Shown: one piece after another, positions 23,480 to 35,950 of the stretch
How positions within the stretch are numbered: position 1 is the stretch's first letter
How the letters are laid out: every line of letters starts with the position of its first letter
DNA from: Nageia nagi
Lineage: Eukaryota > Pinophyta
DNA length: 64,000 nt
Assembly: GCA_050084985.1 (NCBI GenBank)
Contig: JBITNC010000001.1
Coordinates: forward strand, 171,430,001-171,494,000
Direction of reading: 5' to 3'
The notes under the pieces: model-generated
The model's database searches: none
What the model saw: only the letters and a program-made list of their open reading frames with translations
Told to the model about the DNA's origin: nothing
Made by a program: the position numbers and the translations under genes

Positions 23480-24230
23480 TGGTTTTTAGGAGTTTGTGTT
23501 AACCAAATTGCACAAATGATAGATCAAAATGGTGTAGAATCACACCACCTATCTCATAGAAGTGAAAAATTGCAATTTTCGGCACTTTTAGGGACCAAGG
23601 AGGCTAGGCGCAAGTTTTAGGATGTTTAGGCAAGTTTTGAAAAATGAAAAAAATGGGGATATCTTGCAAAACCAGCGCCTACCTTTTAAGGGGGCAAAAT
23701 TAGTTTTTGAGCAAATTTGCAAGAGGCAAAGATGCTTGCATTTGGATTTCGAACCCTACCTTTCTTTCCAATTTTGTTTTTGGGATTTTTGAAATTTCTT
23801 GGAAAATTTTGGAGCTCTCCCATTGGCTGATCCAATTTTTGGGATTTTGAGGGAGTAGATCAAATTTTTTCTAAAAACTTAAAACATGAAAGAGATGCAA
23901 AATTGGATTTCCCATACTCCTAGCATAAAAAAATTTGATTTTTGAGCAAAAATAAGGGCTTGCAAGCTAGACAGAGGTTTTAGGGACTTTGGCATGTTTT
24001 TTGGAAATTTAGAAAATGGGGGAAACAAGACAAAACTGCCACCTAGCTTTTTGAGGGGGTAAACTTGATTTTTGTGCAACATTGCAAGAGACAATGTTGA
24101 TCTCCTTTGAATTTTGCACCCTACCTCACTTTCCTTTTTTGATTTGACCAATTTTGAAAAATTTGGAGCCCTCTCATTGGTCAATCGAAATTTGATGATT
24201 TGAGGAGGTAGATTTCACTTTTAAAAAAAA
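23480..24230 (+). repeat. Array F, about 300-380-bp period, copy 1
   Basis: Two to three diverged units share GTAGAATCACACCACCTA-like, GAGGCTAGGCGCAAGTTTT, CCAGCGCCTACC and CTCCCATTGGCTGATCC blocks. The same sequence occurs at 33290-33850 and 58330-59330, always in plus orientation. Confidence 0.55.
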
Positions 24231-24539
24231 AAGACAAATCATCAAACTGTTGGGATGAAAACATTTCCTACCGGCCTATGATTGCTTGCACACAATCAGG
24301 ATGAGATTTTGGGGACCCTATTTTTGCAAAGGCAATGAGGAGCATTGCCTTGAGATTGGCTTTGGGCAACGAATAGTTCATTTTGAAGAGTGCAAACATA
24401 ATATCAGGGAGCGATTCAAGAAGATCTTGCGACGAAGGCCTTGAAGAGTATCAGAGTATCTAGTCACCAATTTTGGAGCCAAGGAGCCAGGATCTGAGAG
24501 AGAATATTAGAGTAGGAATTTTTGGTCTAGAGTGGAGGG

Positions 24540-24860
24540 AGTGGAGATGGGGTCGTTTCTTCAAAGTTTTAAGCTCACAAGTGCCAAGTGTGATGAAAAT
24601 GAGCGTTTTTGCAGAGTTCAAGTCCAGGAGTAGTGGATGCAACTAAGATGACAAAAACAAGCGTTTTTGTCAAGTATGAGCCCGCAAAGCTCAAAAATGG
24701 TCATTATCATGAGAAGACGCGTTTTGGTCGATTTTGAGCCCGAAAGTGGTTAGTACAGTAAAGATGTGCGCTTTTGCATCATTTGAGCCCAGAAAGCTCG
24801 AAAATGGTCAAAAATGCAATGTTGAGCTCAAAATGACCGAACATGCTCGAAAATATTGAA
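24540..24860 (+). repeat. Array D, second block of the plus LTR
   Basis: It has the same 60-bp units as 22500-22920, following a second partial LTR start near 24295. Confidence 0.65.
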
Positions 24861-26678
24861 AATTTGAACATTTTTGTGCCTTCTCTTTGAAAACTCTCGA
24901 GTTTTAAGAGAACTTGTAAACTTTTCTAAAATGTTTGAATTGTCTTAAATTGTTGCTAATTATCACTTGCTTGTTAAATGTTTAGTATTCTAAATTGACT
25001 CTCTTAAGACATCTTCTTAGATCTTTTGTTCAAGACTATCCACCTTCACTCACGTTTAGTCCACTTGATTGCATCGGTCCTGTTCGTAGAGTACGGACAA
25101 TCAATCCTGCTTCTCGCTCATCTTTGAAATGATTGGACAATAGTTGTTCATTTCAAAGACTTGATTGAATTGAACAAGATTTCTTAACCGATCTAAGAGA
25201 AAGAACATTTAGACAATGCTGCATTGTGATTACCTCTTTGAAGTCTAGCCAGCATTCGACCTCATTCTCACTTTTTCTTTTCTTTATTTTATACTTTCTT
25301 TAAAACATATGGCAACTTTTGAACTATTGTAAGATAAAACACCTCAATCCCTACAAAAAACGTGAGTTAACAGTTATTACCTCTGCTACACCACTCAGCT
25401 GATTCGCAACAAGACCTACAATTTAAAGCTCGTATTAATGACATGAGCTTTCCAATAGAAACCTTGGGGTATCAATCCTTACAAACGGAGTTCAGTAATG
25501 CGTTCTCACCTACATGCTGGGTCGCTTTCTTGTCTTGATCTATAGGCAATCGCCGAGTAAGAGGAAAGGTTTCCTTCCCAACAAAAAGCACCCAGCATTT
25601 AGGTGAGATAGCGTAACTTACCTCCTCTTGAAAGGACTGAAACCCCAAGGTTTGTTCGTGTTCCCGTTGAAGTAGCACAATTTTATATAGTTGGGGGAAT
25701 GAACTCAACTGGTTTGATAGAGGTAGAGGCTATTAACTCACATTTTTTATAGGGACAAGGTGTTTTTGCGATGATAGAAAGTTGCTCTGGTTTTGTAAAA
25801 AAAAAGAATGTAGGAAAGATAAAATAAGCAAATAAAAACAGGAAAATGGTGAGAATGATCCAATATTGGTTAAGTCACAAGGCGATTTTCACAACAAAGC
25901 ATTGTCTAAAATGAGACATTTTCTAATCGATTAAGAAGTTATCGTTCATTCAATCTAGTTCAAGGTGAATGACTTTTGTCCAATCAACTTTGAATCTAGA
26001 GCATACGGTAGGATCGATTGTCGATACTACGCGAACGAGACCGATGAAATCAAAGAAATTTAGCATAGAACACACGCTTTGGAATCATGTTTGAGCGAAA
26101 GCTTCAAATAAGATATAAAAAAGAAACAAATTCAAAATAATTTTGTTTTAAGTGTAGAAGAGGCAAAAGATGGTAGACTTAAAGCAATTCGAAATATTTT
26201 TTAAATTTTGAACAACTATTTTTTCCTAAAACTCTCAAGTTTTCAAAGAAAAAAAACGAAAATATTTGAATCATGAAAGAAAACCACAAACTGAATCCCA
26301 TTCACCACTCCACATATGACAAATGTCTTGAGCAAATAAGCAACCACTTTCTATTAGCTTATAAAAGAGTTACAAAAAAGTTTCCACAATTTTCTTCTTT
26401 CACAAAAAATTTGAACTTCTCAAAATTTTCACTCTTAGAAAAGCTCCAAACTTTCGTTCTTACATAAAAGTTACCCCTAGGGTATATTTATAGAATTTCT
26501 AGGGTTTCCAAGTGTTTCCCTAATTTTATAAGAAAATATTAAAATATTACATATTTGCCTCCTACGACTAAGTCAGCTGACTTTTGGCAAGCTGACTAAG
26601 CACGAGTAGGGTTAGTCGAGTTTTGGTGCTCAACTTTCCCGGCTAACTAATTTACAAAATTTTCAAAAATGACAAAAA

Positions 26679-29600
26679 TTACGATGGCTGATTTGCGGTT
26701 TGCACATGTGATGCGATGGTGGCCTCGAAGTTCATGCCCATAACGGTTTCTCTATTCTTGACTCCAATGTTAAGAATTTCCATAACTCCATTTGCCAATA
26801 GATATGCAATGATGGTTTTTGCAGTCTTCTTCATCTCGCTACACCATACTGCCATGTCGTTGCCATATTTGAGCTGCTTGCCGGATATGAGAACATTGAT
26901 ATCTTCAGTCTTTGAGGTAAGTGGTAATCATCAGCTAGAACTCATCTATTACTGTAGCGTAATCTCTGTTATGTCCATCTTTCTTGATCAATCTTACATC
27001 AAATTGGTATTCTGCTAGTTGTTTCCCCATATCTACCTTAAAATTTGCCCAAACTCGGATGAAATCCTAACACTTTTGAATAGCGTAGAACAACCAATCA
27101 TACTGGTAAAAGAATTGATGATAGTATTCCATTAGTGTTCGCATGCCAAGAATCTTTCTTCGTAGTTCGTGCATCATTTGATAATTGTTGCCCCACCTGG
27201 TTATTAGTTCATGGATCCTATCTTTTACAAAGAATGATCCATTTTCCTCGATAAAGAAATTAGTTATTCCTAGGAATAACTCTTGGATGGCTTCTTTGGT
27301 TTCTCTTACGCACTCTTCTTTGATCACTTGAATCCCAATATTCAAGAAATTTGCTTCTTGATGTCTTCAACTGTTAGGTTAGCAACTCGTATATCAACGG
27401 TCAACCTTTTCTGTCCAGCCAATTCTCTTTTAAGCTCCTTGAGCTCTACATTTTGTGATGTGTTCTCTGTCAACGCTACAACATTGGTGACGATTGCATG
27501 TTGCCTACCCAGAGTGCCTATCTTTTTTCACAACTCCTCTCTCGTTTCCACCACTAATGCAAATTCCCCATTGGCATTTCTTTTCCTCCCTACAGAAATG
27601 GTATTGGTCACGATGGAGTCATCCTTCATTGAGACGTAAGTGGCTATATGTTCAAGTTCAATATTTGAATCTTGATCGATTTCAATGTCAGCACGGGCTT
27701 CAGATGGGTGGTGTGCTCTCAAATCGTTCAAAAGTGCCTTCATGTCGAAATTGTAACCAAGTTCAGGATCAGCAACTGTAGCCACCTGTCTCTTAGGTTT
27801 CCCTTGATGTTCATCCTCTCTCCTCTTTTTCCTCTAGTCTTCATTTGCACCTTCATCCTCCTCATTTCCTCCATCTCCTTCTGATGAGGAAGCTATTCCC
27901 TTGGTTGCTAAGGTCCTTCGTGGAGCAATTGGTGGAGGTTTTCTCTGAGGTGGAGGTGTCTTCTTCGGTTGTTGAGGTAAGGAAGCCCGTGTAGACGTAG
28001 GTTTTGTAGCTTGTATGGGTTCTTCCATGGTAGGAGGATCTATGGTCGATATCTCCTCGATTGATGAATCTGATTCATTGTCTGAGATATAAGGTATTTC
28101 TAATATCTGACCATCTTCCAAAGGCTCTCTTAAGAGGTCTCCTTCGTCAATCTCATATTCATCCTCACTATCACTGGAAGGAGGAGCAGGAGAACTAGGG
28201 CTAGAATAGTATAATTGTCAATCTCGGGATGGACCTCTGGGAGGGACTTTCACCAGCTTCTTCAAGCATTTGTATGGTGTGAAGTGCTACCAATCTCTTT
28301 AGTGCTTTTCATCTCTTGTGATAATCCTCGTATGGTCTGGTCAATAGTTTGCACTGCTTGAACAATGAGTGTAGCATATTGACCAGACTATCCTTGTGTT
28401 AATCTCACAGAAGGTGAGATTGATGGAGGCACGTACGGAATCGGGGATTCCCTTTAAGGATTACTAAAGGATGTATCATGGCTACTGCATTCTCCTCTTG
28501 CAGACCTCTCTTCTTCTTCTTCTTGGTTGCTATCTGCAAAAGCTTCTCTTCCACTGCCAAATCCCTATTTATCTTGCTGATCTGCTCTATATCATTTACA
28601 TTTCTATACCTTTCGAGCTTTCCTAGGGATTTGTGGGGGTAATCGGTTTGCCATGTTTTCTTGAAAAATGCATCAATTACACTTTGGGGGTCATAGTACT
28701 CTACTGCCTGTTCTACTGTGAAGCCGTAGTATGCCAACTCCATCTTCATTGTTTTAACTTGTCTCCAGGACATGCATTCGTACTCCCTTATTCTAATAGG
28801 TAATTTACAAGGTGGCACCTTTCTTACACCAAACTTTCTCGTCCAGGTACGACAAGTGTCTACAAAGTTCCATAAGTATAAACCGATCACTTGCATAATG
28901 AGGAAGTCTGTAAGGTGGCTCAGTTGACCTGTAGACCCTGATGTATGTGGCATCCATTTCTTTGAGATAGATATCTACATGTCCTTGAAGAGCTTGGATT
29001 GCCGCCTCTGAAATTCTAGTCATATTGGCGGTCCCCTTTATTTCCTTGTATATTCGGCACTCGAATCCGTCATTCATCATTTTAAATTCGTCCCATCATC
29101 TTTCCAGCTGAAATCTAGGGTAGCTCCACCAGATAGGCATTTCTAGGTCAAACAAGTACTTGGTATCTACTATGGTGGATTTTCTGTTCTTGCCATGTAG
29201 GAGCAGAAATACCAAGAGCTCATGTAGAATCTTTTGGTCTCTACGAGCTAGGACAATTGTTGGGCTATACAATCACTGATCGCCTTGGTCCATTTGATTC
29301 CTTTGCCTCATCTAATCTCATGTATGAAGCCGGCGAACTCTTTCCTGAATCATTGGTCGTTCTCTTGCCTTGTAATTCTGCACAGCATGTTGATAATGAT
29401 AGAGACTATAGGATAGAAGTCTATCCTCCTTGGTTGGCTTCAGGCCTTTGCCTTGTAGTCTTTGCACTCGTCAACCAACCAATCTCTTATCAGGTTCCCC
29501 GGCTTTGTCAGGCTGTTAAAGAATTTGACAGAGTCCATCATACTGAATATGATTCCCTCATTGTAACAAGCAAAAGCGCTCTCTATTCCTTCCATTGTGA

Positions 29601-29955
29601 AGTCTAGTATCTTGGTGCCTTCATTGTCATTAAGAATCCTCTCCTTCTTATTGTAGTATCTGGCTACTTCAAGGCACAATTCTAGGAATGGAGCAGTATA
29701 TGGGATCCTATAGGCTTCAACAATTCTGGATTGAGCAAGTGTGTCATTGAGCAACTGTTCATATGGGATTTTGGCCATCTTCTCTAATGACTTAACGGGA
29801 TTAGTGGATGCCCAGTCTATGTCTTTGATCTGACAAAGGCCGTCTACTAATGTGGTCGTAGGGAAAGCAGTTCTCCCTTCTTTTTCTAGGGTGATCGAGT
29901 TGATCTTCATAAGTCTCTCCATCTAAAGTTCCTTGTTTTTCTTAGCAATACTCAT
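26679..29955 (-). pseudogene. Decayed ~1,092-codon family G LTR-borne reading frame, copy 3 (divergent)
   Basis: The ancestral start is probably the ATG at 29955, with an in-frame stop ten codons later before MERLMKINSI. The N-terminal block (KDIDWASTNPVKSLEKMAKI, PYTAPFLELCLEVARYYNKK, FTMEGIESAF) aligns with the same block of copies 1 and 2, though much diverged. YIRVYRSTEPPYRLPHYASD then matches YIRVYGSEEQP of the others. The middle is rich in serine, acid and proline (KKTPPPQRKPPPIAPRR, then EEDEGANED and a KKRRED patch). A C-terminal, coiled-coil-like part ends at TAA 26679 (NFEATIASHVQTANQPS). Frameshifts and stops break it throughout. The conserved layout over such divergence suggests that the protein was once selected. 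Its function is unknown. Confidence 0.55.
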
Positions 29956-30334
29956 TGTTTATGCCTTGTGGAACACAAGGTGTTAGAAGTGATACTGGGT
30001 ATCTCTGGAGCAATTTTGGAGTGAAAAAGAGATAAGTCAAATTTTGGCCTATTTTTGGGATTTTTCAAAAGCTAAGTGTGGATTTTCGAGAATTTTAAAG
30101 TTCATCGAGAGTGGGAAACGAATATATGGCGTGTTGGCAAATAAATCTAGGAGGCTTGTGGCCAAGTCTCAAAGAAAAATTTCGAATTTTCGGTGTCCAA
30201 ATTAACTCGCTGTTTTTTTAGCCCATGTATTCATTTTTTGACAGATTTTGGCAGCTTCGAAGCTTGGGAAGATGGGGATGCAAAATGGGTTTTCAAGCTT
30301 CGTTTTTGGGAGGTGAATGATAGAGGCTGCTCTC

Positions 30335-30350
30335 CTATATAAGGTCTATC
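30335..30350 (-). promoter_or_regulatory. TATA box of family G copy 3
   Basis: The minus strand reads GACCTTATATAGGAGAGCAG, about 390 bp upstream of the start at 29955. It lies between array E and the reading frame, as in copies 1 and 2. Confidence 0.45.
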
Positions 30351-30799
30351 ACTTTGGTATTCACTTCGAAGTTTGAATCTTTCAAAATTTGGGAGTTTTT
30401 TGACCTTGAAAAAGCATTTTTGTATTTTTTCACATTTTTTCGAAAGCTGGAAAATGGTGAAAATGGCCAAAAGATAGGGGGGTTTGAAATTTGGAAAAAT
30501 TTTAAAAATTGGATTTGACCTAATGGATGGATAGAGGATGAGATTCTAAGATTCTTGAGAAATTTTGAAAAAAGTTTGGCTTATTTTGGATCTTGTGAGC
30601 AAATTTGAAGTTTTTGAGCATTTTTGTGAGGTTTTGTGAGGATTTTTCTCAAAATGGGTGCATGGAGGCTCAAGGAGAGTGTTTGTGAAGCAAATGAGAG
30701 GCTTAGGGGGCATTTATAGGTTTTTTGTGCCTTTTGCACGCTCTTTAGTGGACTTTTGACCTAAAAAGTGCTCTAATGGTGCATTTTGCATGTTTCTTA

Positions 30800-32330
30800 A
30801 GGTTTTGGAGCCTTCAAACACTCCATAGGCTTGAAAATCAGCGCCTAACTTTTGGAGGCACCTTCTTTGGTCAAAATTGAAAAATTCAAAGTTTAAACAT
30901 CCTTATTTTCTCCTTCTCCACCCAATCAAGTGCAAAAAATTGAATTTTGGTGGATTTTGGGACTTTCTCCTTGCATCTAGGCGCCATTTTTCATTTTTTT
31001 TGAAGTTTCCAATGGCTTGCAAACCTGCGCCTGACTTTTTGGGGCATTTCTAGTGCTCAATTTCAAAAATTTGTAAGTTTAAATGTCCCTAGAAAGCCTT
31101 TTTCCATGCAAACATGTAAAAAAAATGGAATTTTTGCAAAATTTGACTTTTCCTCATGCTAGACGCCAATGTTCACTTCATTGGATTTAGAAAAATAAGC
31201 AAACCAATGCCTAGAATTTTAGGCCACTTCCCTTGCTCAAATCGAAAATTTGCAAGCTTAAATGTGCTAGAAATCATGTTTTCCTTGCAATTGACCCTTT
31301 AAACTTGGATTTTGAGCAAAATTTGCAAAATTCTTCATCCTAGGTGCTAGATTTCACTCCATTGGATTTCCAATGGCATTAAAAACTGCACATGCCCTTT
31401 AGGTGCCTTAAAATTGCTCAAAATTGGAATTTTGTAGTTCTAAATGTGCTCAAAATGGGGTTTTCCACCTAATGGACATCTTGGGATGAATTTTTAATAC
31501 ATTTTTCACTTATCTCTCCAAGTTAGACGCCATTTCACACCTCTATGGATTTAGAAACATTAGAAAACCTGCACCTAGCCTTTGAAGGGTCAAAACTTGC
31601 TCAAAATCCAAATTTTCAAAACCTAATTGTGCTAGAAATCATGTTTTACACCTTGTAGACCCTTCAAACTTGAATTTTGACCTAAATTTGTCAATCTTTT
31701 ATGATTCTAGGCGCTAGATTTCATCCCATTGGATTTCCATAGCTCTCAAAACCTGCGCCTAGCCTTTAGGATGCCCAAATGTGCTCAAAATTGAAAATTT
31801 TGAGACCTAAATGTGCTTATAATCTTGTTTTCCTTGGTCCCAAGTACTTAAACTTGATTTTTGGTCAAAAAAACATTCCATCTTGTCATTCTAGGTGCCA
31901 TTTTTCACTCCATTGGAATTGGAAAACTCTAGAAACTTGTGCCTAGCATTCTGGGGGTCTTTACTTGCTCAAAACCAAAATTTTTGAGACCTAATGTGGC
32001 TTAGAAACATCATTTCCACTTATTCATGCATTTAGATTTGATCTTTGATACATTTTACCTTTTCTTCACTTCCTAGGCACCAAAATGCACTTCTATGGAT
32101 TTCCCATAGGCTTGAAAAACTATGCCTAGGCTTAGAGTGCCTTAGACTTGTTCAAAATTGAAAATTTCGAATCTTAAACATGATAGAATTCATCTTATCT
32201 CTCCAAATATGCTCTTAGACACGAATTTTGATGTCATTTGTATTTACTCTGAGAAACAAGCACCATTTTCCCTTACTTGGATCTTCAGTAACTTGGAAAA
32301 ATGTGCCTTAAGCTAAGAGCACTCAATCTT
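30800..32330 (-). repeat. Array E, minus orientation (about 9 units)
   Basis: Units of about 165 bp each contain CTAGGCGC...GCGCCTA-type inverted ends around a CCATTGGA..TCCAATGG-like centre, plus TTTTGAGCACATTTA. It is the reverse complement of 43000-44500. Confidence 0.7.
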
Positions 32331-33275
32331 GCACTTTCGATCCATTTCGAACTCAATTTGTGCATTTCCGACCACTCTTGGCATTTCTGAGCTCAATCTC
32401 GATCAAAATGCCCTTTACGACACCTCCAAGCTCAAACTCTACATTTTCGATGATTTTTGAGCTCAGATGGTGCAAAAACGACCATTTTTGCCTTTTTGGG
32501 CTAAAAGTTGTCATTTTCTATCATTTTCGGCACTTTTGGACTCAAAGTATCCAATCCTACTCATTTCTACCATTTTCAAGCCCTTATTGTGAAAAAACAA
32601 CCTTTTGTAGCATTTTCGAGCATTTCTGGCCATTCTGGACTTAACTCGTCACTCTTGGTCATTTCTGAGCTTCCCAAACTTACATCGTGCAAAAACGCAC
32701 TTTTTTACCATACTGACCATTTCCGAGCTCAAAAGTGACCAAAATGCACTTTTCTACCTTGTCCTTTTCTAGCTTTCCAAGGTCAATTTTGACAAAAACA
32801 TCTATTTTTGTCATCCTTGTCATTTTCAAGACATTCGGACTCAAACTTGTCACCTTGGATACCTTAGCGCCCAAATTATGCAAAAATGCGCCTTTCTGTT
32901 GCGTTAGGTAACTGTGAGCTCAATCTCTGCAAAAATGTGCCCTTTTGTCAACTCTGTCACTCTTGCGCTCAAATATTGCAAAATGTGCCCTTGACTACTC
33001 TATTGGCCACTTGGTGTAAAACTCCCTTCCTGGTTGCTGCTGTGATCCAAAATTGCATACTGCTTGATGTCACTTGAAACTGGGCCATGAATGGGCTCTA
33101 GACACGCTAAACTGCCTTGATGCCTCTAGGGTACTTGCGTGCATTGCTTCATCACTTGGCCACTCTGATTCTGCATTCTAACCGTCGTCTAGTCATCTTC
33201 AGGCAATGTCATCCATTGCCTTCAAAAGTAGGGTCTCCAAAATGCTGCATCTTGGGGTGTGTTGTATGGGCACAA
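32330..33275 (-). repeat. Array D and internal LTR start of copy 3
   Basis: Array D units (GAGCTC/CGGGCTC, ACGCACTTTT) occupy about 32330-33010. The LTR-start segment follows to 33275: minus TGTTGTGCCCATACAACACA then CCCCAAGATGC. This is the second of two starts in copy 3. Confidence 0.65.
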
Positions 33276-33289
33276 CACAAACTTGTATG

Positions 33290-33850
33290 GAATCCAATCC
33301 TACACCCCTTTAAGGTCAAAATTTCCATTTTTTTCAAATTTGGGGCTCAAGAAGGGTAGATGCAAGTTTTGAGGCATTTAGGCCATTTTCCAAATTTTGG
33401 AATTTGAGGGAAACAAGGAAAACTAGCATCTAGCTCTAAGAGGGTCAAAATTTGCCCAATTTCAAAAATTCCAAAAGCAAAGGTGCTTAATTCTTGTTTT
33501 GCCAAATTTTCATTTTGACACTTTTGGCTTGCTACCCTTTTGCTCATTTTCTTGTTTTTCTCACTTTCGATGGAGCAAAACTCATCGAAATCGTGAACTT
33601 GAAAGACCAATTTGATGTAGAATCACGATGCCCATGCTCATGAGCTCCAAAATTGGTATTTCGGATCAATATGAGCCTTCCAAAAGGTAGAAGCAGGTTT
33701 TGAAGAGAATAGGCCATTTTTCGAAATTTACTGAGTGAAAACATGCAAAACTCGCCCTTAACTTTTCGAGAGTCAAAAATTGAGTTTTTTCAAAATCTTC
33801 AAGAGTAGAATGGTCTTAATTTGTCATTTGGCACCACATCTCTCTCTCAA
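33290..33850 (+). repeat. Array F, copy 2
   Basis: It matches 23480-24230 and 58330-59330 (TGAAAGACCAATTTGATGTA, CACGATGCCCATGCTC, GTAGAAGCAGGTTTTGA). It reads in plus orientation although it lies inside a minus-strand LTR. Confidence 0.5.
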
Positions 33851-33859
33851 ATTTTCATT

Positions 33860-34857
33860 CCGAGCATTTTGGAAAAAACTCAATTTTCGGGCTCAAAACA
33901 AAGCTTTTTGAAGGCCAAAACGCTCATTTCTTGATCCTGGCCCACAAGGGTGCTCAAACTTGTTTTCCTTGTTCATCCTAGGCTATACTGTACATTTTCG
34001 ACCTTCTCCGTCTTTACGGGCCCAAACGGTGCATTTCTGGCCATTTTCGACATTTCCAGGCTCTAAGTATGAATTTCGACCATATCTAGGTTTTCCAGAC
34101 ATTTTCGAGCTCGAACGGTGAAAAAACAATCATTTCTAACACTTCAATCTCAAAGTCTATATTTTCGACCTTTCAGGACTCAAGATATGCAAAAACGCTC
34201 ATTTTTGGCCTTCTCGGGCATTTCTAAGCACTTTGAGCTCAAACTTGCATTTTTGGTCATTTCCGAGCTTTTCAGGTTCAAATCATGCAAAAACACACAT
34301 TTTCAGCATAGTGACCACTTTCGGGCTCAAAATTGACCAAAACGTGCTTTTCTATGCTACTAACCATTTTCTGGCTCCTCGGGCTCAAAATTGACAAAAA
34401 CACGCTTTATGGCTGTAGATGCCCTTTTCGAGCTCAATTTGTGCAAAAACCCACATTTTCATCATCTTAATTGTATCCATTGCTCTCGAGCTCAAACTCA
34501 ACGAAAAACGTGCCTTTTGTCATCTTGGCGCCTTTGTTGCTCAACTTTGCCAAAACAACACCTTTTCTGCCTTGATGGCCATTCACTCAAAACTCCACTA
34601 TCTGGTTGCTGTCGCAATCCCAAACTCTGTTCTCTGAGACATTGCTCAAGACCGAGCCCTAACTTGGCCATTGGCTAAGCTGAACTGTTTCCATGACTCC
34701 GAGGCATGCTCATGCATTGTTTGATCAATTCATCATTCTAGGTATCCATATCGATCGTAAGTTGATCGCACCCAAGCAATGTTGCTCATTGCCATTTGAA
34801 AAAATTGGGTCCCCAAAATGCTGCATCTTTGGGTGTGTTGTGCGGGCACAACAAAAG
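33860..34857 (-). repeat. Array D and outer LTR start of copy 3
   Basis: Array D units run over about 33980-34570. The start segment with the GGGGACCCAATTTTTTCAAA block and the palindromic terminus follows to 34857. Confidence 0.65.
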
Positions 34858-34920
34858 GTAGAGCAAGTGCAGCAAAAGAGAGATTGAGAAAGGGGAAACA
34901 AATGAGATATGGACATTAGA

Positions 34921-35280
34921 ATGTAGATAGATGTTTTGGTTCAGATTTTGTTTATAGATAGATGTTTTGGTTCAGATTTTGTTTGCCAAACTTGAAAATC
35001 TTTGATGTGTTTTGGACCTTTTAGTCCTTGGAAGTTGGACATTCGATATGTTACAAAATTGTAATACATTATGTTTTCACTTGTGTAATGTGTTATTTGA
35101 TATAGAATATTATCTTATTTTAAATGCAATGTTAAGAGATAGCTAAAAATGATTCGTTTCAATGTCAAATTGTGAAAATTTATTGGTTTTTCTTATTGCC
35201 GATTCTCAAAAAATCAGAAATCTCCTAGCCAAACGATTCCGATCTGATTCCGAGTTTGACAAATATGATTCGGAGTGTGT
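34921..35280. repeat. Dispersed repeat R1, copy 2
   Basis: It matches 1-395 in the same orientation. A short tandem duplication of about 33 bp (GATAGATGTTTTGGTTCAGA...) occurs at 34923-34985. Confidence 0.55.
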
Positions 35281-35700
35281 GGAACCCATAACAATCCCGT
35301 AGGAGTCAATTCTCGAAAGCTAGTGCCAATCGATGAGACCATTGCACCTTAGAGCTGAACTCACACGTCATTGTCTATTCAGCCCTTTTCTTTGTTTTTT
35401 ATACTTTTTTCCGCAACTTTTGCAACCTTTTCACTTATTCACCCGAGAAATAATCTTTGCTTGGAACTAAGGACAATTCGAGCCCTTGGTCAACAAATAT
35501 TATTTGAGTTGGTGATGGCTTTAAACATCTCAATCGAATCTCCTGAGCCAATCTTAGCCCATCCATCCCAAGAGACCTTTGAGGTTGAAGTCCTCATAGT
35601 GGGTAGGGGTCACGCCTTTCCACTAAGGTGTTGGTTCCTATCTCAAGCCTTGCGAGCCAATTTGTCGATCGGCAAGATAGGAAAGAAAAAGCCCCCAACA
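35281..35700 (+). repeat. Family G LTR 3'-terminal fragment, plus orientation
   Basis: Positions 35460-35700 are the reverse complement of 8027-8290, with CCACTAAGGTGTTGGTTCCT and GGAAAGAAAAAGCCCCCAAC. It ends CCCCCAACA at 35700, which fits an LTR end. There is no primer-binding site after it. Confidence 0.5.
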
Positions 35701-35950
35701 ACCCTTCCATTCTAGACCCCTTCCCTCCACCGACTTCCCTGTTTCCCTCCCCTCCCCTCCACCGACTTCTTGTTTGCCTCCTCTCCCAATCCCCCCCTCC
35801 CTACTTCTTCCCCCTGCCCTTCCATTCTTGACCCCTTCCCTCCACCCACTTCCCTTTCTACATCCCCTCTCCATTTCTGCCCCCCCCCCCCCCCCCCCCC
35901 CCTTGTCCTTCCATTCTTGCCCCCTTCCGTCCACCCACTTCTCTTGAACA
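35701..35950. repeat. Polypyrimidine block with a 23-base C run
   Basis: Almost only C and T on the plus strand, in repeated phrases such as CCTTCCATTCT.GACCCCTTCC. An uninterrupted run of C lies at 35880-35902. The long frames here (proline/serine on one strand, glycine/arginine on the other) come from base composition and are not genes. Confidence 0.8.

Larger units (their letters stand above)
22263..25583 (+). mobile_element. Family G LTR, plus orientation, internally rearranged
   Basis: It starts with TTTTGTGTCTGCACAACACA followed by CCCCAAAATACAAGATTTTG. It ends at 25583 with GAGGAAAGGTTTCCTTCCCA plus ACA, the same as the ends at 45947 and 57502. In order it holds array D (22500-22920), array E (22980-23400), array F (23480-24230), a second partial start (from about 24295: GATTTTGGGGACCC), more array D (24540-24860) and the usual terminal 700 bp. 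The second start means an internal duplication or a fusion of two LTRs. No gag or pol is present. The start overlaps the palindromic end of minus-strand copy 2. Confidence 0.65.
25584..34857 (-). mobile_element. Family G giant LTR, copy 3 (with reading frame)
   Basis: On the minus strand the start at 34857 reads TGTTGTGCCCGCACAACACA then CCC. A second such start lies at 33275. Array D, array F, array D again and array E follow, then a TATA box near 30335-30350, a decayed 3.3-kb reading frame (26679-29955) and a tail. The tail, read to 25584, matches the terminal region of other copies (CTTGGGGTTTCAGTCCTTTC.., CACCTAAATGCTGGGTGC). It is cut just before the expected CCCAACA, where it meets the plus LTR ending at 25583. 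Confidence 0.55.

Noticed and set aside
25270-25583. Primer-binding site and internal region after the plus LTR end
   Set aside because: The CCCAACA end is followed by AAAAGCACCCAGC, which belongs to an inverted LTR. It has no TGG start suitable for tRNA pairing.
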